This document shows positions 1 through 9,945 of a DNA stretch of 64,000 nucleotides, piece by piece. A program made the translations under genes and the position numbers. The number at the start of each line of letters is the position of its first letter. Position 1 is the first letter of the stretch. The notes below the pieces were generated by a model. That model was not told where the DNA came from and did no database searches. It saw only the letters and a program-made list of their open reading frames with translations. Origin of the DNA: Agrypnia vestita (Eukaryota > Arthropoda > Insecta > Trichoptera > Phryganeidae); NCBI GenBank assembly GCA_016648135.1, contig JADDOH010008081.1, positions 1 to 64,000 on the forward strand, given 5' to 3'.

Positions 1-240
1 ATGTGAAAGCTTTCCACGCAATTTAAACATATATACAACTTCCAAAAAATGAATAAGCATGGTATATTCTATCATGGGTGGAAATGGCGAATGTTACAAT
101 TGTGTAAAGTGATCACTTAAGCCAACCATAAAAGATAGGTCATAAGTCCTATGTACACCCAAATGACTTCTATACCTACTTTCCCATAATAAATACAGTT
201 TCGTCTCTGTGAGATATCTATAATATACCTTTATTCTTAT
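1..240 (+). mobile_element. MITE copy, GAGACGAAAC family
   Basis: This is a non-autonomous repeat with no coding capacity. It matches, in opposite orientation, the segment at 23250-23470 and the core of 52740-52923. Shared landmarks are TCTATCATGGGTGGAAATGG, the palindrome AAGTGATCACTT, the phrase around CATAAGTCCTATGTACACCC, and the end motif CAGTTTCGTCTCTGTGAGA. Its left boundary lies outside the window or is decayed. Confidence 0.75.
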
Positions 241-904
241 ATAAAAGTAATGAATTGAATATTATTTAAAATAATTAAGAAAATATGAACTTTAATCGAC
301 AGACCGCGGCCGAAATAATCATTTCTAGTGTCCTAGGTGGCGCAAAGTTTCAATGAATATTTATATGTACGCATAATAATACTTCATTATCTAGAATCCG
401 TACTAAGGAAATTACGAAATATTCTATATTAATAAAGTTAAAATGTTTTAAATTTACAATAAATTTTTACGTTTTTTGTTGATTTTAAAACGCTTTTTAT
501 TTATATTTAAAGAGATGATTTTAAATAGTATATTCTATTTATTCCCGTATTTTGAAGCTGAACTCATTAAATTAAAATTGTTTTTTTTAATAAGAACATC
601 TTAATTATTATTTAAAAATAAAAATTCCAAAGTATGAAATGTGCCAATAAATGAAGCAGCTGCCGACGATATACTGTTTTATAATTGCGTCACGAATAGT
701 CAAAAATGCATTAAAAATAAAAACTGGTAAAAAACAAAAAGGAAAGTCATAAGAATATCATTCTCAATATAACATATCGATGTGACAAAAATGTCGGTGA
801 TACTCAATGTTTTGCAAAATGCAGAGGATAGTATTGATCATATACTTGGTACATGGTAGTCAACCTTCACACGAAAATAAATCCTATTACATGAAAGAGA
901 TCAC
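241..904. other. AT-rich spacer, nothing recognised
   Basis: Long A/T runs dominate. I see no open frame of note, no inverted ends and no match to other repeats in the window. Confidence 0.6.
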
Positions 905-924
905 CATCATCATCACTCTTGGCA

Positions 925-1190
925 CTACAACCCTTGGTGGGTCTTGGCCTCCTCAATAATCTTCCTCCACTCATCTCGGTCTAGTGCCAGCTCTCTCCAG
1001 TTCCGAGGCTATAAGGCAGATATGTTTTTGAGGACGTTGTCACTCCATCTTAATTTTGGCCTTCCTAAGCTCCTTCGCCCTATTGGCCTTGAGTTCAGCA
1101 GGGACTTTGGTACTTGATGCTCGGACATTCTCTCCACATGACCCAGTCACCGAAGTCTTTCCAGTTTTATAAATTTTGTGACGTTTGGCT
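925..1190 (-). pseudogene. LINE 3' ORF tail, family A (truncated)
   Basis: The minus strand reads as the C-terminal tail of a non-LTR retrotransposon reverse-transcriptase ORF. The order is LGHVERMSEHQVPKSLLNS, then GRRSLGRPKLRWSDNVLKN, then an internal stop, then DRDEWRKIIEEAKTHQGL and a terminal stop at 925-927. GHVERM plus GRPK.RW is the usual zinc-knuckle-like tail of insect LINEs. A short run of GAT triplets follows the stop, as expected for a LINE 3' end. Only this 3' scrap is present. Confidence 0.8.
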
Positions 1191-1218
1191 CCTTAAATAG
1201 AGTATATAGCTCATTGTT

Positions 1219-1299
1219 GTGAAAAAGATATCTAACCTTATCTACGTGAAAAATATATCTAACCTTATCTACATGAAAAAGATGTCTAACCTTATCTGT
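1219..1299 (+). repeat. 27-bp tandem repeat, 3 units
   Basis: Three units begin at 1219, 1246 and 1273. Each is 27 bp and is built on GAAAAAGATATCTAACCTTA with a few substitutions. Because 27 is divisible by three, they give a 9-residue peptide repeat (MKKISNLIY-like) at the start of an 86-codon open frame ending at 1479. The frame has no recognisable domain and is probably incidental. Confidence 0.8.
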
Positions 1300-1373
1300 A
1301 TTTTTATGATATACGAGTATTTCGACGGTCCCTATGTATACTGTCGAATCTGCAAAAATTCTTTTTCCGTTTT

Positions 1374-1551
1374 ATGTTATTTCTTAAAACATTCAATTTA
1401 CTCTATATTTTCATATAAAATATTCAAGCTAAAATTTAAAAAAATAATTTTCGTGTCCGACAAAGCATGTAGGCACTAAAGGAAATGTAAACTTTTTTTT
1501 TTAACATTATCCGAAAATATAGAGTAAATCAGATGGTTTAAAAAATGAAAA
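1374..1551. repeat. Imperfect fold-back
   Basis: ATTTACTCTATATTTTC, near 1396, recurs inverted as GAAAATATAGAGTAAAT near 1513. Weaker complementarity continues outward on both sides. The arms are about 40 bp and the spacer about 100 bp. It may be a small MITE; target duplications were not identified. Confidence 0.5.
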
Positions 1552-1839
1552 CCAAAACGGACCGTAGATTGGTTTGTTTTTCTCATAATTTTCACTCGAG
1601 GCCTTTGCTCATAGGATATAGGATCCTACAAAGATTGCTCTTTTTACTATTTTGTTCATTCCAAATACACTGGTCGTGACAGAATCAAACGCCCGGAGGC
1701 GATTTCTGTTAGTGTGTAAAAAACATGTTAAACGAAAATATTTTTATGATTCATCTCGCATTGACATGACGTATCTCGTAAAACGGGTTTATATTTAAAT
1801 GTTGTTTGAGTGTGCAGTTGTGCACCTGACTCAATTAAT

Positions 1840-2065
1840 TTAAATTGACTGACAGAGCAAACAACGAGTCGGCTCGCTAGATGGCACTTTATACACGACG
1901 GTTAGCAAACACGTCGGGGAATCTCGATTATAGGGCGACTGATTAACCGCTAACTGCGGTATTCATTCGCTGATTGGTTAAAAAAAACTTGCAAACTGCG
2001 CCGTTACGTAATTGGATGCTATTTGGTTTTGGTTGTCTAAATTCATAAATACTGCCGGTGGAAAT
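1840..2065. promoter_or_regulatory. Candidate regulatory island with paired Runt-like sites
   Basis: This is single-copy within the window and GC-richer than its surroundings. It contains TTAACCGCTAACTGCGGTA (1943-1961), which is an inverted pair of Runt-domain-type cores with one exact TGCGGT. A CCAAT-like GATTGG follows at about 1972. The role is inferred; conservation across species was not tested. Confidence 0.3.
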
Positions 2066-2700
2066 TCTAGTATTAGTAGTACATTTTTTGAAAGATAATT
2101 TTTTTTAGGAATATAAACCTACATTATTTGAACAACACTAATAATTTATTTCATTTCACGTGATAGTAATTGCATGTCACTAACTGGGAATTGGTTATTC
2201 CGCTTTTTAAAAATTTTTTTGGTTTATAATAAACACATTAATACACAATTAACATACTGTAAGTCACCACTCCATCACAATATTATTTTACCACAAAGAA
2301 TAAAAAATGTACTAATTATAGACTGCAAAATTAAACAGTAAAAAATTTTTGAACGCATGTACATATTATGTAGATACTAATAAACACATTAAGTGTTACC
2401 TTTCGGGCATCACTAAGGGTAAGGATATTTGCAAAATTTGGTCAAGGCAGGGGAAGGGTTTACTGTTTTTATTTTCCTAAGGGTTCACTAGAGTGAACTT
2501 AAAAAAAATTTGCAATGAATTTATAGTGAGAAGGGGGTGGGGTAGCCATTTCAAGTGCCGATTTTTTGTGTAGAACCTGGCAGATTCCATGCTCCAGAAA
2601 GGTTACTCTTTAGAATTCTGTGCAAAATATTTTACCTACCATCCCCCCATTTCTTCACAATTTATTATTTAATTCAGTTCAAATTAATATTATTATTAAT
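2066..2700. other. AT-rich spacer, nothing recognised
   Basis: A/T-rich sequence with short purine runs. No repeat partner or coding signal was seen. Confidence 0.5.
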
Positions 2701-2770
2701 AACCTTTGTTTTATATCAACATGTTTTGGGGCCGATAGTTCCATCATCAGGGCACAACGTAAATTAAAAA
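2701..2770 (-). repeat. P-family repeat, copy 1
   Basis: In minus-strand sense it reads CCCTGATGATGG, then GGCCCCAAAACATGTTGATA, then an ACAAAGGTTATTAAT tail. It aligns with copies at 2987-3069, 22652-22730, 25258-25410, 33920-34140 and 63368-63622. The CTGATGA core is exact here. Confidence 0.7.
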
Positions 2771-2986
2771 TTAAAAATCAAAAATTGTAAAGTATTGACA
2801 ATAACGTTTTTTGATCAATTACGATTTATAAACAATCTTCCTTTAAGGTACTTTCTTCGCGTAAACAAGGAGAAAGCACCCCACGCTTTTTATTTTATAT
2901 ACGTAAGCATTTTACTGTGATCGCTTTTGTCAGTCAGTGCGTGTAAGTACTTTGGCTGTTAAGTTAAAATAAATATTTTAATTAAT

Positions 2987-3069
2987 AACCTTTGTTTTCA
3001 CCACATATTTGTTGAGAATATTAACATGTTTCGGGGCCAATGATCCCTACGTCAGGATACAATGTATAC
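2987..3069 (-). repeat. P-family repeat, copy 2
   Basis: In minus-strand sense it reads GTATACATTGTATCCTGACG, a variable stem, then GGCCCCGAAACATGTTAATA and GTGGTGAAAACAAAGG. It is the same family as copy 1, 290 bp away and in the same orientation. Confidence 0.75.
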
Positions 3070-3299
3070 TATCATTTTGCTCTTATCGAACAAGTTAATA
3101 TAATTCAAGGCTCGCTTTTACAGAACCTGTACATTGATCCTTAATATATGAGGAACATATAGTAGAACATGCTGAAGACAATGGTTTTGTAACGTGGCCT
3201 ATGTAAATATACGTTATTCCGGGAAAGTACATTATTGCAGGAGTTTTTTATTTAAGCCATTAAATAAGAAAAGGTAAATGTATTTTTTGCAAGTCTAAG

Positions 3300-3482
3300 C
3301 TATGTAAGCGAAGAGGGACCCACCGCATACCCAGGGTCATTTTTGAGCAATAGCTCCCATATCGACCCTACAATTTTGCCAGCCATCCTCATAAAGCGGT
3401 CATCCTCGTCACATCGCTGACGCTGTATAAGCGGCGCGGCGAGGCGACCACACAAAACCTCTTCGCTGTCTCTGTGGTGCAA
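3300..3482 (-). mobile_element. GC-rich element fragment shared with 57165-57325
   Basis: A 60-codon minus-strand open frame (with DEDDRFMRMAGKIVGSIWEL) ends at 3300. The DNA is related to 57165-57325, inside the large inverted-repeat element there. Both share a GGG.CGATA.GGGAGCT segment followed by a GCGGTGGGT.CC segment. I therefore treat it as a piece of a repeat rather than a host gene. No domain was recognised. Confidence 0.5.
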
Positions 3483-3725
3483 TGAGGCTGAGGAAAATTA
3501 TAATTTATTGGATGAAAATACAACACAGTGAAATGCAAAATACAAACAAGAAATACACGAAATGCACAATTTTGCTTCCAGGGATAAAATGCTTGAGTTT
3601 TTACTTATGCTTTCAATTCCCGGAGCATCTCGGGAGTAGTGAAAGGAGAAGAAGAGAAAATTGGTTGCTGTATTATTTGATTCCAAGGGGTTTTCAATAA
3701 ATGTGTTTAAAATCATCATCATCTT
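3483..3725. other. Spacer between repeats
   Basis: Open frames exist on both strands but overlap each other and show no recognisable protein features. Confidence 0.4.
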
Positions 3726-3737
3726 CTTTCCCTTGTC

Positions 3738-4133
3738 CTAGTAGGGTCGGGGGTCCAAAGACTCGACAAGGTGCTTCCATGATCTCCTGTCTTGCGCTGC
3801 TTCTGCTCGAGTCAACCAGTCCAGACCCATTCTTTTTTCAAATACATTTTTCGTTGTCTCTCCCAGCTTAATCTGGGTCGACCCACCAGCCGTCTTCCCT
3901 CCGTGGTTCCTAAGAGGATTCTTCTTGGTATTCTGAGCACTTGTCCAAGCCACCTCAGTTATGATTTTTCTATGTGCAGGAGTAGGGTTTATGTCGACAC
4001 TTCTCACTCTGTCCATCGGTGCGACTCCCGTTACCCCTCTTAGAAAACTCATTTCGGCAGCCTTGACTCTTGCTCTCACTCTCTCCGTCAGGATCCAAAT
4101 TTGATGGCCGTATATTAAGGTGGGCCTGTACAC
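3738..4133 (-). pseudogene. LINE 3' ORF tail, family B (frameshifted)
   Basis: The minus strand encodes GHQIWILTERVRARVKAAEM, then SFLRGVTGVAPMDRVRS, which is the standard tail region after the reverse-transcriptase domain of CR1/RTE-like LINEs. It then shifts frame to LRWLGQVLRIPRR and GRRLVGRPRLSW, and returns to RRSWKHLVESLDPRP before a stop. The catalytic domain is absent, so this is a 5'-truncated relic. Confidence 0.8.
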
Positions 4134-4135
4134 AG

Positions 4136-4339
4136 ATTTGAAAACAGTCAGTTTTGCGTTAATTTAAAGTGAGTTCGAAATATAAAAAAAATATATTAAA
4201 ATAATAAATAAACGAAATAATGGTTTCTCTTAATTACCGATTTAGTATCGCATTTAGTCTATGAATCAAACTTAAGTATACCTTAACATGATACACTTAC
4301 ATTACTATTGATATCGAAGAAAAATGTGAATCTGGCTCG
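4136..4339. other. AT-rich spacer
   Basis: No repeat, RNA or coding signal was recognised. Confidence 0.4.
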
Positions 4340-4680
4340 TTGATGCAAGAGTAGGTGTCGTGCTTGCGGTATCCTGTTACACACGGCTGGTCGCCATCCA
4401 TTGTTCCTCGCTGACGTTTCTCGATGACGTGTACCATTAATGACACATTCTATGCATATTGTGCATCTACGTATGTATACAGATCTACTGTTACCCTATT
4501 GTTTGAAGAGATGGCGACACAGTTGCTTGCAAGTGATACACGAATGAGTTCACAGCGCATTTATTAATGCTTTACACACCACGCAATGTGACTCGGTTTG
4601 TGAGCGCTGGGGCGCTCCGGGCCCAGTAGCAGTTGATGTAACAGAGGTGTAATGTAACGATAAGATGCTTCAATATTATT
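4340..4680. promoter_or_regulatory. GC-richer unique island
   Basis: Unique within the window and noncoding in all frames. It includes CCATTGTTCC (SOX-like), GATGACGTGTACC, and the inverted repeat GAGCGCTGGGGCGCTC at about 4600. Candidate cis-regulatory sequence by base composition only. Confidence 0.25.
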
Positions 4681-4839
4681 AAAACGGACGAAAGCCCGTG
4701 CTGATCGTGGAAAGTTGAGGTCAAGTCAAGGACACTATCGAATGAAAAGTACTCTACTCACGAGTAGTTTCAATGGAAAAGTATCGTACTCATAAAAGTA
4801 TCGACAGTCTAGAGATGTGCGATTACGAGTCATTTCCAC

Positions 4840-5388
4840 TAGGGATGGGTAAATGAAAAAAAAAATACCGATATATATCGAATCGATATTTTTAAAAGGT
4901 ATCGAAAATAATCGATATACATTATACATTGCGAAAAATATATCGATATATCGATATTTATCGATATTATTTTTTAAAAATGTAAGGTGGATAAACTTTT
5001 GGCGACCAAAAAAAAAAGGTCACCGGAAAAAATATATAGATTTTGCGAGAAAAAAATATCGATGACCAAAAAAAGGTCGCCAGAAAAAACTGAAAAAGAT
5101 ACCCAAAAAAGGTCACCAAAAAAAATATATCGATATGTTGGAAAAAACTATCGATGTATCGAAAAAAAAGAAGGTCGCCAAAAAAAAGTGAAAAAGATAC
5201 CCAAAAAAGGGTCATCAGAAGAAAAATGAAAAAAGATACCCAAACCTAAAAAGTCGCCAAAAAAAAATCGGTTATCCCAGAAAAAAATATCGATATTGGA
5301 TATATCGATGTGGACAAAAGATGTGGAAATTATGGATGGGTAAAAAATATCGATCTATCAATATATCGATATTTTTTACCCATCCCTA
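4840..5388. mobile_element. hAT-type MITE, 549 bp, with TSD
   Basis: The inverted termini TAGGGATGGGTAAA (4840-4853 and the reverse complement at 5375-5388) are flanked by an exact 8-bp direct repeat ATTTCCAC at 4832-4839 and 5389-5396. An 8-bp duplication with a TAGGGATG-like end is diagnostic of the hAT superfamily. The interior is built from ATCGAT-rich and lysine-codon-like GGTCGCCAAAAAAAG repeats and carries no transposase, so it is non-autonomous. Open frames inside it come from the repeats. Confidence 0.88.
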
Positions 5389-5405
5389 ATTTCCACATCT
5401 TTTGT
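5314..5405. repeat. Inverted repeat spanning the MITE right end and flank
   Basis: The left arm (5314-5356) is the reverse complement of 5361-5405 with one or two mismatches. The right arm crosses the MITE terminus, its 8-bp target duplication and about 9 bp of flanking DNA. An inverted copy of the end plus the host flank therefore lies inside the element. Confidence 0.8.
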
Positions 5406-5699
5406 TTCAGCAACTTCCAAAAAATAAAATCTGTCGGAGGGGTGAGATTTCAAATGATATTTACAGATAAGTATCTGTAAAGTGTACTACTACAACAATA
5501 TTTTCAAATTCATGGGAGGGAGGGGGGGGGTCGTTTCAATTCCAGAGACTTCTTCAATCAATCCCAAAATTTTCAAATGCTTGGGGGGCGTGGTAACAGT
5601 TTCCAAAAATTTCTTCATTTATCGACATCGACTTCCTAAAAATATCAAGCAAAAATTTCATCACTAATCTAACGGGAAGGTGAGATTTCAAAAGTTCGT

Positions 5700-6110
5700 T
5701 TTGACTACTACTATTTAGTAATTAGTAGGTAGTTGTTGAATTAGTACTCGTTGCTAGTTATTCGTTATTTGAGTTATTCGTTATTCGGGTTATTCGTTAT
5801 TCGATGATGACAATATCGAATAAGTAATTCGAATGATTTCAATGATCGAGTAATTCAAATTGTGATAAATCGAAATTGCGCATCGTTAATCGATACCCCA
5901 ACTATTGATTATTTTTCGGATTTTCCATGAAGGTTTTTTCGTAAGCCCGTATTATCGATACCCTACAGTGTCGATAGTTTTTCGAATTTTCTATGCCTGT
6001 TTATCGATAGTTTTTCGTAGTTATATCATAATAACGATGGTTTTTCCAATTTTTTATAAAAATATTTTTTAATCCCACAGTATCGATTTTTTGTTATTTT
6101 TGGTATATTT
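5700..6110. repeat. TTATTCG and TATCGATA simple-sequence region
   Basis: Degenerate tandem GTTATTCGTTATTCG units (about 5757-5805) run into repeated TATCGATA and TTTTTCGAATTTTC phrases. This resembles the ATCGAT-rich interior of the MITE at 4840 but has no clear ends. Confidence 0.5.
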
Positions 6111-6119
6111 AACTTATAT

Positions 6120-6510
6120 TCAATTGGAAAAAAAACCTTAAGATGCCCGCATTATGTCTATTTCCGTTGAATAGGATGCTACTTTTCCTGATCGAGACAA
6201 AAAAGATCATGTAGGTACACATTAAGAAATTAAATATGTACAATGCAACTTATTCGATATGAGAAAAATAATTTTTCTGAAAAGATGAAGGCAATTTGAA
6301 AAAAAATATTTACTTATTCTTTTTATATTGTACTTAATAAATTGTTTATTGCATTAAAAATCCATATTCTTCATTGTAGATATTTCATGACATCAAATCA
6401 ACAGGTGATCTTATTTTCCGCCTCGAAGAATTTAATATTTATTTTCAAATTTTTCCAATAAAATAATAGTTAAATAAATTCATTAATAAGTGACACTAAA
6501 AAAAAAAAAA
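6120..6510. other. AT-rich spacer
   Basis: Ends in an A-run near 6500 next to the LINE tail. Nothing else was recognised. Confidence 0.4.
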
Positions 6511-6514
6511 AAAA

Positions 6515-7010
6515 TTAATAATCTAAGCCTCTCTGGAATCCCACGAATCCCGAATAAACTCTGGGAAGTCTCGTCTGCTCCATTCTCTCGACATGGTCCC
6601 TCCAGAAACGCATTCTCTGCCTGCTCCGTCTTACAGTGTCTTGTATGTTGCGGGTTCTAGCCATTTCCGCTTTGGGTACTCTGTCTCTGAGGGTCTTGCC
6701 CGAAATGGGTCTTAGGGTCTTCATCTCGGTAGTTCTGAGGAGGTGTTTAGTTCTCACCATGTCCGCTCTTGCTTCGATATCACGATAGGTCTTACGCATG
6801 TTTTATATATTCTGACTTTGCTTTCCACCATAATATACTTATTGGCCTATAGAGTGTCTCTCAAGTATCCAGAGATAATCGGTGCTATGTTTGTCTGCTC
6901 TTTGACTTCGTTATACAGATCGCTGTAGCTAAATATTTCCACCCCAAGGTGCTTAAATTTCATAATCTGATCTTTGGTTTTATTGTCAACGATCAATTTT
7001 CATCTTCGAG
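6515..7010 (-). pseudogene. LINE 3' ORF tail, family C
   Basis: The minus strand reads IMKFKHLGVEIFSYSDLYNE, EVKEQTN, KVRIYKTCVRPIV, then TTEMKTLRPISGKTLRDRVP and RRSRQRMRFWRDHVERM. This order is the post-catalytic tail of an insect LINE: the 'YLG' strand, the 'TCVRPI' strand, then the DRVP/HVERM zinc-like tail. Several stops and one frame change are present. The A-run at about 6495-6514 lies at its 3' side and may be the poly(A) remnant. Confidence 0.8.
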
Positions 7011-7414
7011 GTTGTTTAGATATTGTTATAATTTTTATAATTAGTCTCGTCAACTAATTATAAAATTAAAATTTTGAATGCCATATTCACTCCTTGTGAG
7101 CTTATTGATTTTTTCAAATATCTATGTGATAAAAAAATCTTATTAATGGCATTACCAAACAATTTATATTTTAAATAACAATATAATGTTTAAACTGTAA
7201 TTCAACAAATATATTCAAATTAAACAAATATCTGACCTTTTACAAAACGCATTAATTATTATGATACCTTTCAATCTACTTCTTTTTGTCGTTGGTGCCT
7301 ATTTCTTTCAATGGTAAAATTAAATACTTCAAATTACGTCACCAATTAAAATATAAATTCACCAGCAAAAAAGAACTGCACTTTAAATGTAATATTTTTC
7401 AATTTCTTGGAATA
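7011..7414. other. AT-rich spacer
   Basis: No recognisable features beyond homopolymer runs. Confidence 0.4.
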
Positions 7415-7756
7415 TTAAAAAAATAGAAAATCTGAAATCGGTTTTTGCAGACGTGATAAAGTACGGATTTTATTTGTAAGCGAATATTCGTGGGGTTGCG
7501 TACACGGATCGGATGGTTCAGGAGGGAGATCGCCAAAGCTATATTTTATCAACAATAATAATTTAATACGAAGGTAAAAAGAATATATTATTTTGTCGCA
7601 GTCAAAGCATGAAGTGAGGATTAATAAAATAGTACATTTTTTGCATCTTGCACAATAATCTCGTTTATACTGGTGTAAGTAATTCTGGACATAGCTGGAA
7701 TATTTAAAGCTTTGGGAGTATGTAAAATTTCTTACGGTGTTGGAGTATATGCTCAA
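7415..7756 (-). other. Unassigned 113-codon open frame
   Basis: A minus-strand frame runs from an ATG at 7756 to a stop at 7415. It has a Cys pair motif CARCKKC, an Ile/Leu-rich middle and a Pro-rich GDLPPEPSDPCTQP stretch. I recognise no family. In AT-rich DNA a frame of this length can arise by chance, so a real gene is not claimed. Confidence 0.15.
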
Positions 7757-7849
7757 TAAATGAAAATGGAAGCGTAAAAAAAAGTGAATTTAATTAAACC
7801 AACCCGTCTGGCAAGCGCGTTTTAATGCCAAACCCCTTCCAAGTGAAAT

Positions 7850-7940
7850 GAAGCCGAATTCTAAAACTGGAAGGGTAAGAAGCTTATATCCTCCAGCAGC
7901 AGAGAGATGAAGCCTGAAGTAGAAGAACAACAACTACAAA
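7850..7940 (+). pseudogene. LINE family D 3' scrap
   Basis: The plus strand reads EAYILQQQRDEA followed by a stop. It corresponds to EEAYIQQWKDEG, the C-terminus of family D at 46773-46964. Very short and decayed. Confidence 0.5.
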
Positions 7941-7964
7941 AAGAGAAACCGAAACCAATATTGG

Positions 7965-8092
7965 TTACGGGGTGATAGATAGCCTCTATGAAGCCTCGAA
8001 AACAACAAGCTTGTATGAGAGGATGTACGAATGTGGAGAGGGAGAGAGTTGTGTGTCAAGACAGAAGAGTGGAGTGCTCCATCCTGGGATAC
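7965..8092 (+). pseudogene. RTE-type family E tail, short
   Basis: The plus strand reads RGCTNVERERVVCQDRRVE, matching RRCINVDEAKVVCQDTRVW in the better copy at 11045-11442. It stops abruptly where the oppositely oriented family D copy starts at 8093. Confidence 0.7.
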
Positions 8093-8735
8093 GGAATCTT
8101 CTTCTTCTTCTTCATCAGCCTTCGTCTCTCCACTGCTGGATATAGGCCTCTTCCTTCTCTTTCCATCCTTCCTTGTTGTTTGCTAATTGTAGCCATTTCT
8201 TTCCCGCCACAGCAGCAATGTCATCGGCCCATCCCTTTTGAGGTCTTCCGATGCCTCTTTTATTCTCCTAAGGTCTCCATTTCAGAACTCTGGGAGACCT
8301 TACTGTAGCATCCTGCCCATTGCCATTTTAGATTCGCTACACGATCCGTGATATCCACTACTCTAGTTCTGCGCCTAATTTCGTCATCTCTTAGGCTTAC
8401 TCCAAGCATGGATCTCTCCATGGATCGTTGCGTGCATTTGAGCTTTTCTACACTTTAAATACGTCATCACTGGCAGTATGCATGATTCCAAGGCTTTTCT
8501 TTTAGGCTAATTGGGATCTCTTTGTCCTCGAAGATATGTTTGAGTTTGCCAAAAGCACCCCAGCTCATTCCTATTCGTCTTCTGCTGTTTGCTGTTTGGT
8601 TGTCTTTGTTCATTTTTATCTTGTGTCCTAGGTATATATATATATATATTCATCTACTATTTCAATATTATTATGATCGATAGTGATGACTTTCTCTGGA
8701 CTCAAAATTTTTGTTTTCTATATACATCTTAAGGG
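8093..8735 (-). pseudogene. LINE family D fragment
   Basis: In reverse complement it follows the same order as 60686-61408: a KILSPE-like strand, YLGHKIKM (interrupted here by a TA run at 8636-8652), the pre-tail region, then KWRPW-NKRGIGRPQKRW and AYIQQWRDEG. A CTT-rich run at 8098-8112 is the reverse complement of its GAA 3' tail. It is truncated upstream and contains many stops. Confidence 0.75.
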
Positions 8736-8739
8736 ATTG

Positions 8740-9110
8740 TTGGTAAGATAATTAGTAAAAATGCCAGTCAGAGTAATGGCACCTAGTCGAAGTGCATACA
8801 AGCATAGTTCTACGCTTTGCCAGTAACGTATTAAGCCATCATTTCAGTTGTAGGGCCCCCACCCCGATGGATCGCAGTGAGATATCATAAACTGTCAAAC
8901 GTGTCGGTACTGCGCAGCCCTTATGGCATTACCGGCGATTAAACGGCGGATAGCGAATCCGTAGGTACCTACTGATCACTACCTTGATGCAAGGGGAGTT
9001 GCAACAAATGTCATGTTCTTGAACATGCTGCAATCGTGGGATCAATACATTGCGGAAATCTTTCTAACAATTATCGAGTCATTCTACGAAAATTAATACG
9101 AATTGGTAAA
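8740..9110. promoter_or_regulatory. Unique GC-richer island
   Basis: Noncoding and without a repeat partner. It includes CATGTTCTTGAACATG at about 9012-9027, a two-armed palindrome with a TT centre, and ACTGTCAAACGTGTC. Candidate regulatory DNA by composition only. Confidence 0.2.
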
Positions 9111-9129
9111 TAGCTACGATAAGGGCGTG

Positions 9130-9575
9130 TATTGCTTGCCCAACGTAAATTGGAACTAAAACTCGCCCCGCCCGCACCCGACGGTAACCCCTCGCCCTGT
9201 CATTCAGTTCAATCTCGTGTTTGAGCGTGAGCTGTGACATCTTGATTTCCAATATACACTGAATTATTGTGTCCAAAACATCTAAAACAGTCCGGAACGG
9301 TGCAAGAACAATTGCCAATGAAGTATTAAGAATTTGCGAAGCTGAAAAAGCAAATAATGGACCGATATTACCGTTTGACAGGTTGACAGATAGAGCGGCC
9401 GCCATTACTGGTTCGTTTCTCCCGACCAAATTTCTATTAAAGACTCCGACACTGGTCACCGGACATTCTGTACGTTATGTATTGTGTAATAAATTTACAC
9501 CCTGGCAACTTCTGTTACGGCAATTCATCCCCACCCAACTCGACCGCCCTTCTTGAAACTTATAGTAGTAAAAAA
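9130..9575 (+). mobile_element. Exon-retaining DNA element, copy 1
   Basis: This copy shares about 440 bp with 26005-26460 and, for its first half, with 38186-38435. All three begin TATTGCTTG. After a GC-rich leader an ATG at 9269 opens about 48 codons with ARTIANEVLRICEAEKAN and DRLTDRAAAITG. These look like the N-terminal helix-turn-helix of a Tc1/IS630-type transposase. The frame is cut after AAAITG and joined to a 3' segment common to copy 2, so it is an internal deletion derivative. Confidence 0.65.
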
Positions 9576-9584
9576 TAAATCAAA

Positions 9585-9945
9585 TGAGGGATATAAAAGC
9601 AAAGGCAGCGATATCCAAAAAAAAATTAACGCACTCATCGAGGATTACTAATTTAGAATGTACTGAATTCGAGATTTTATAGGAAATATAGATTGTAAAT
9701 TTATAGGAAACATGATTTTGGAAAGGATAGATACATACAATGTAGAATTTAGTACATTCCAAATTAATAAACCTCGACGACTGCCTTCAAAATATTTTTT
9801 TAATTTTTTGGATATTGCTGCCTTCGATGACGCCGGATAAGACTTCAGCGAAACGTCGAGATTTTCTTCTCAGTGAAAAATACGGTCCGTACAAAATATT
9901 TTAACCCATAAATTGCTGCCTTTGCTTTTCTACCCTTTGCGTTCA
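9585..9945. repeat. Fold-back repeat containing a Penelope-like end
   Basis: The left part (AAGCAAAGGCAGCGATATCC, then ATGTACTGAATTCGAG) recurs inverted around 9800-9935 and again at 11637-11880. Embedded at about 9822-9895 is a plus-strand copy of the Penelope-like 3' end (GATGACGCCGGA, then GCGAAACGTCGAGA). That sequence also lies at 21786-21836 on the minus strand. Confidence 0.6.

Noticed and set aside
4853..5229. Lysine-rich plus frames and an Phe-rich minus frame as genes
   Set aside because: They lie inside the hAT-type MITE and come from its A-rich internal repeats.
9012..9027. CATGTTCTTGAACATG as a p53-type response element
   Set aside because: The half sites do not both satisfy the consensus, and a single palindrome is weak evidence.
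9079..9459. 126-codon minus frame
   Set aside because: It is antisense to the exon-retaining element, whose sense-strand features recur in three copies.
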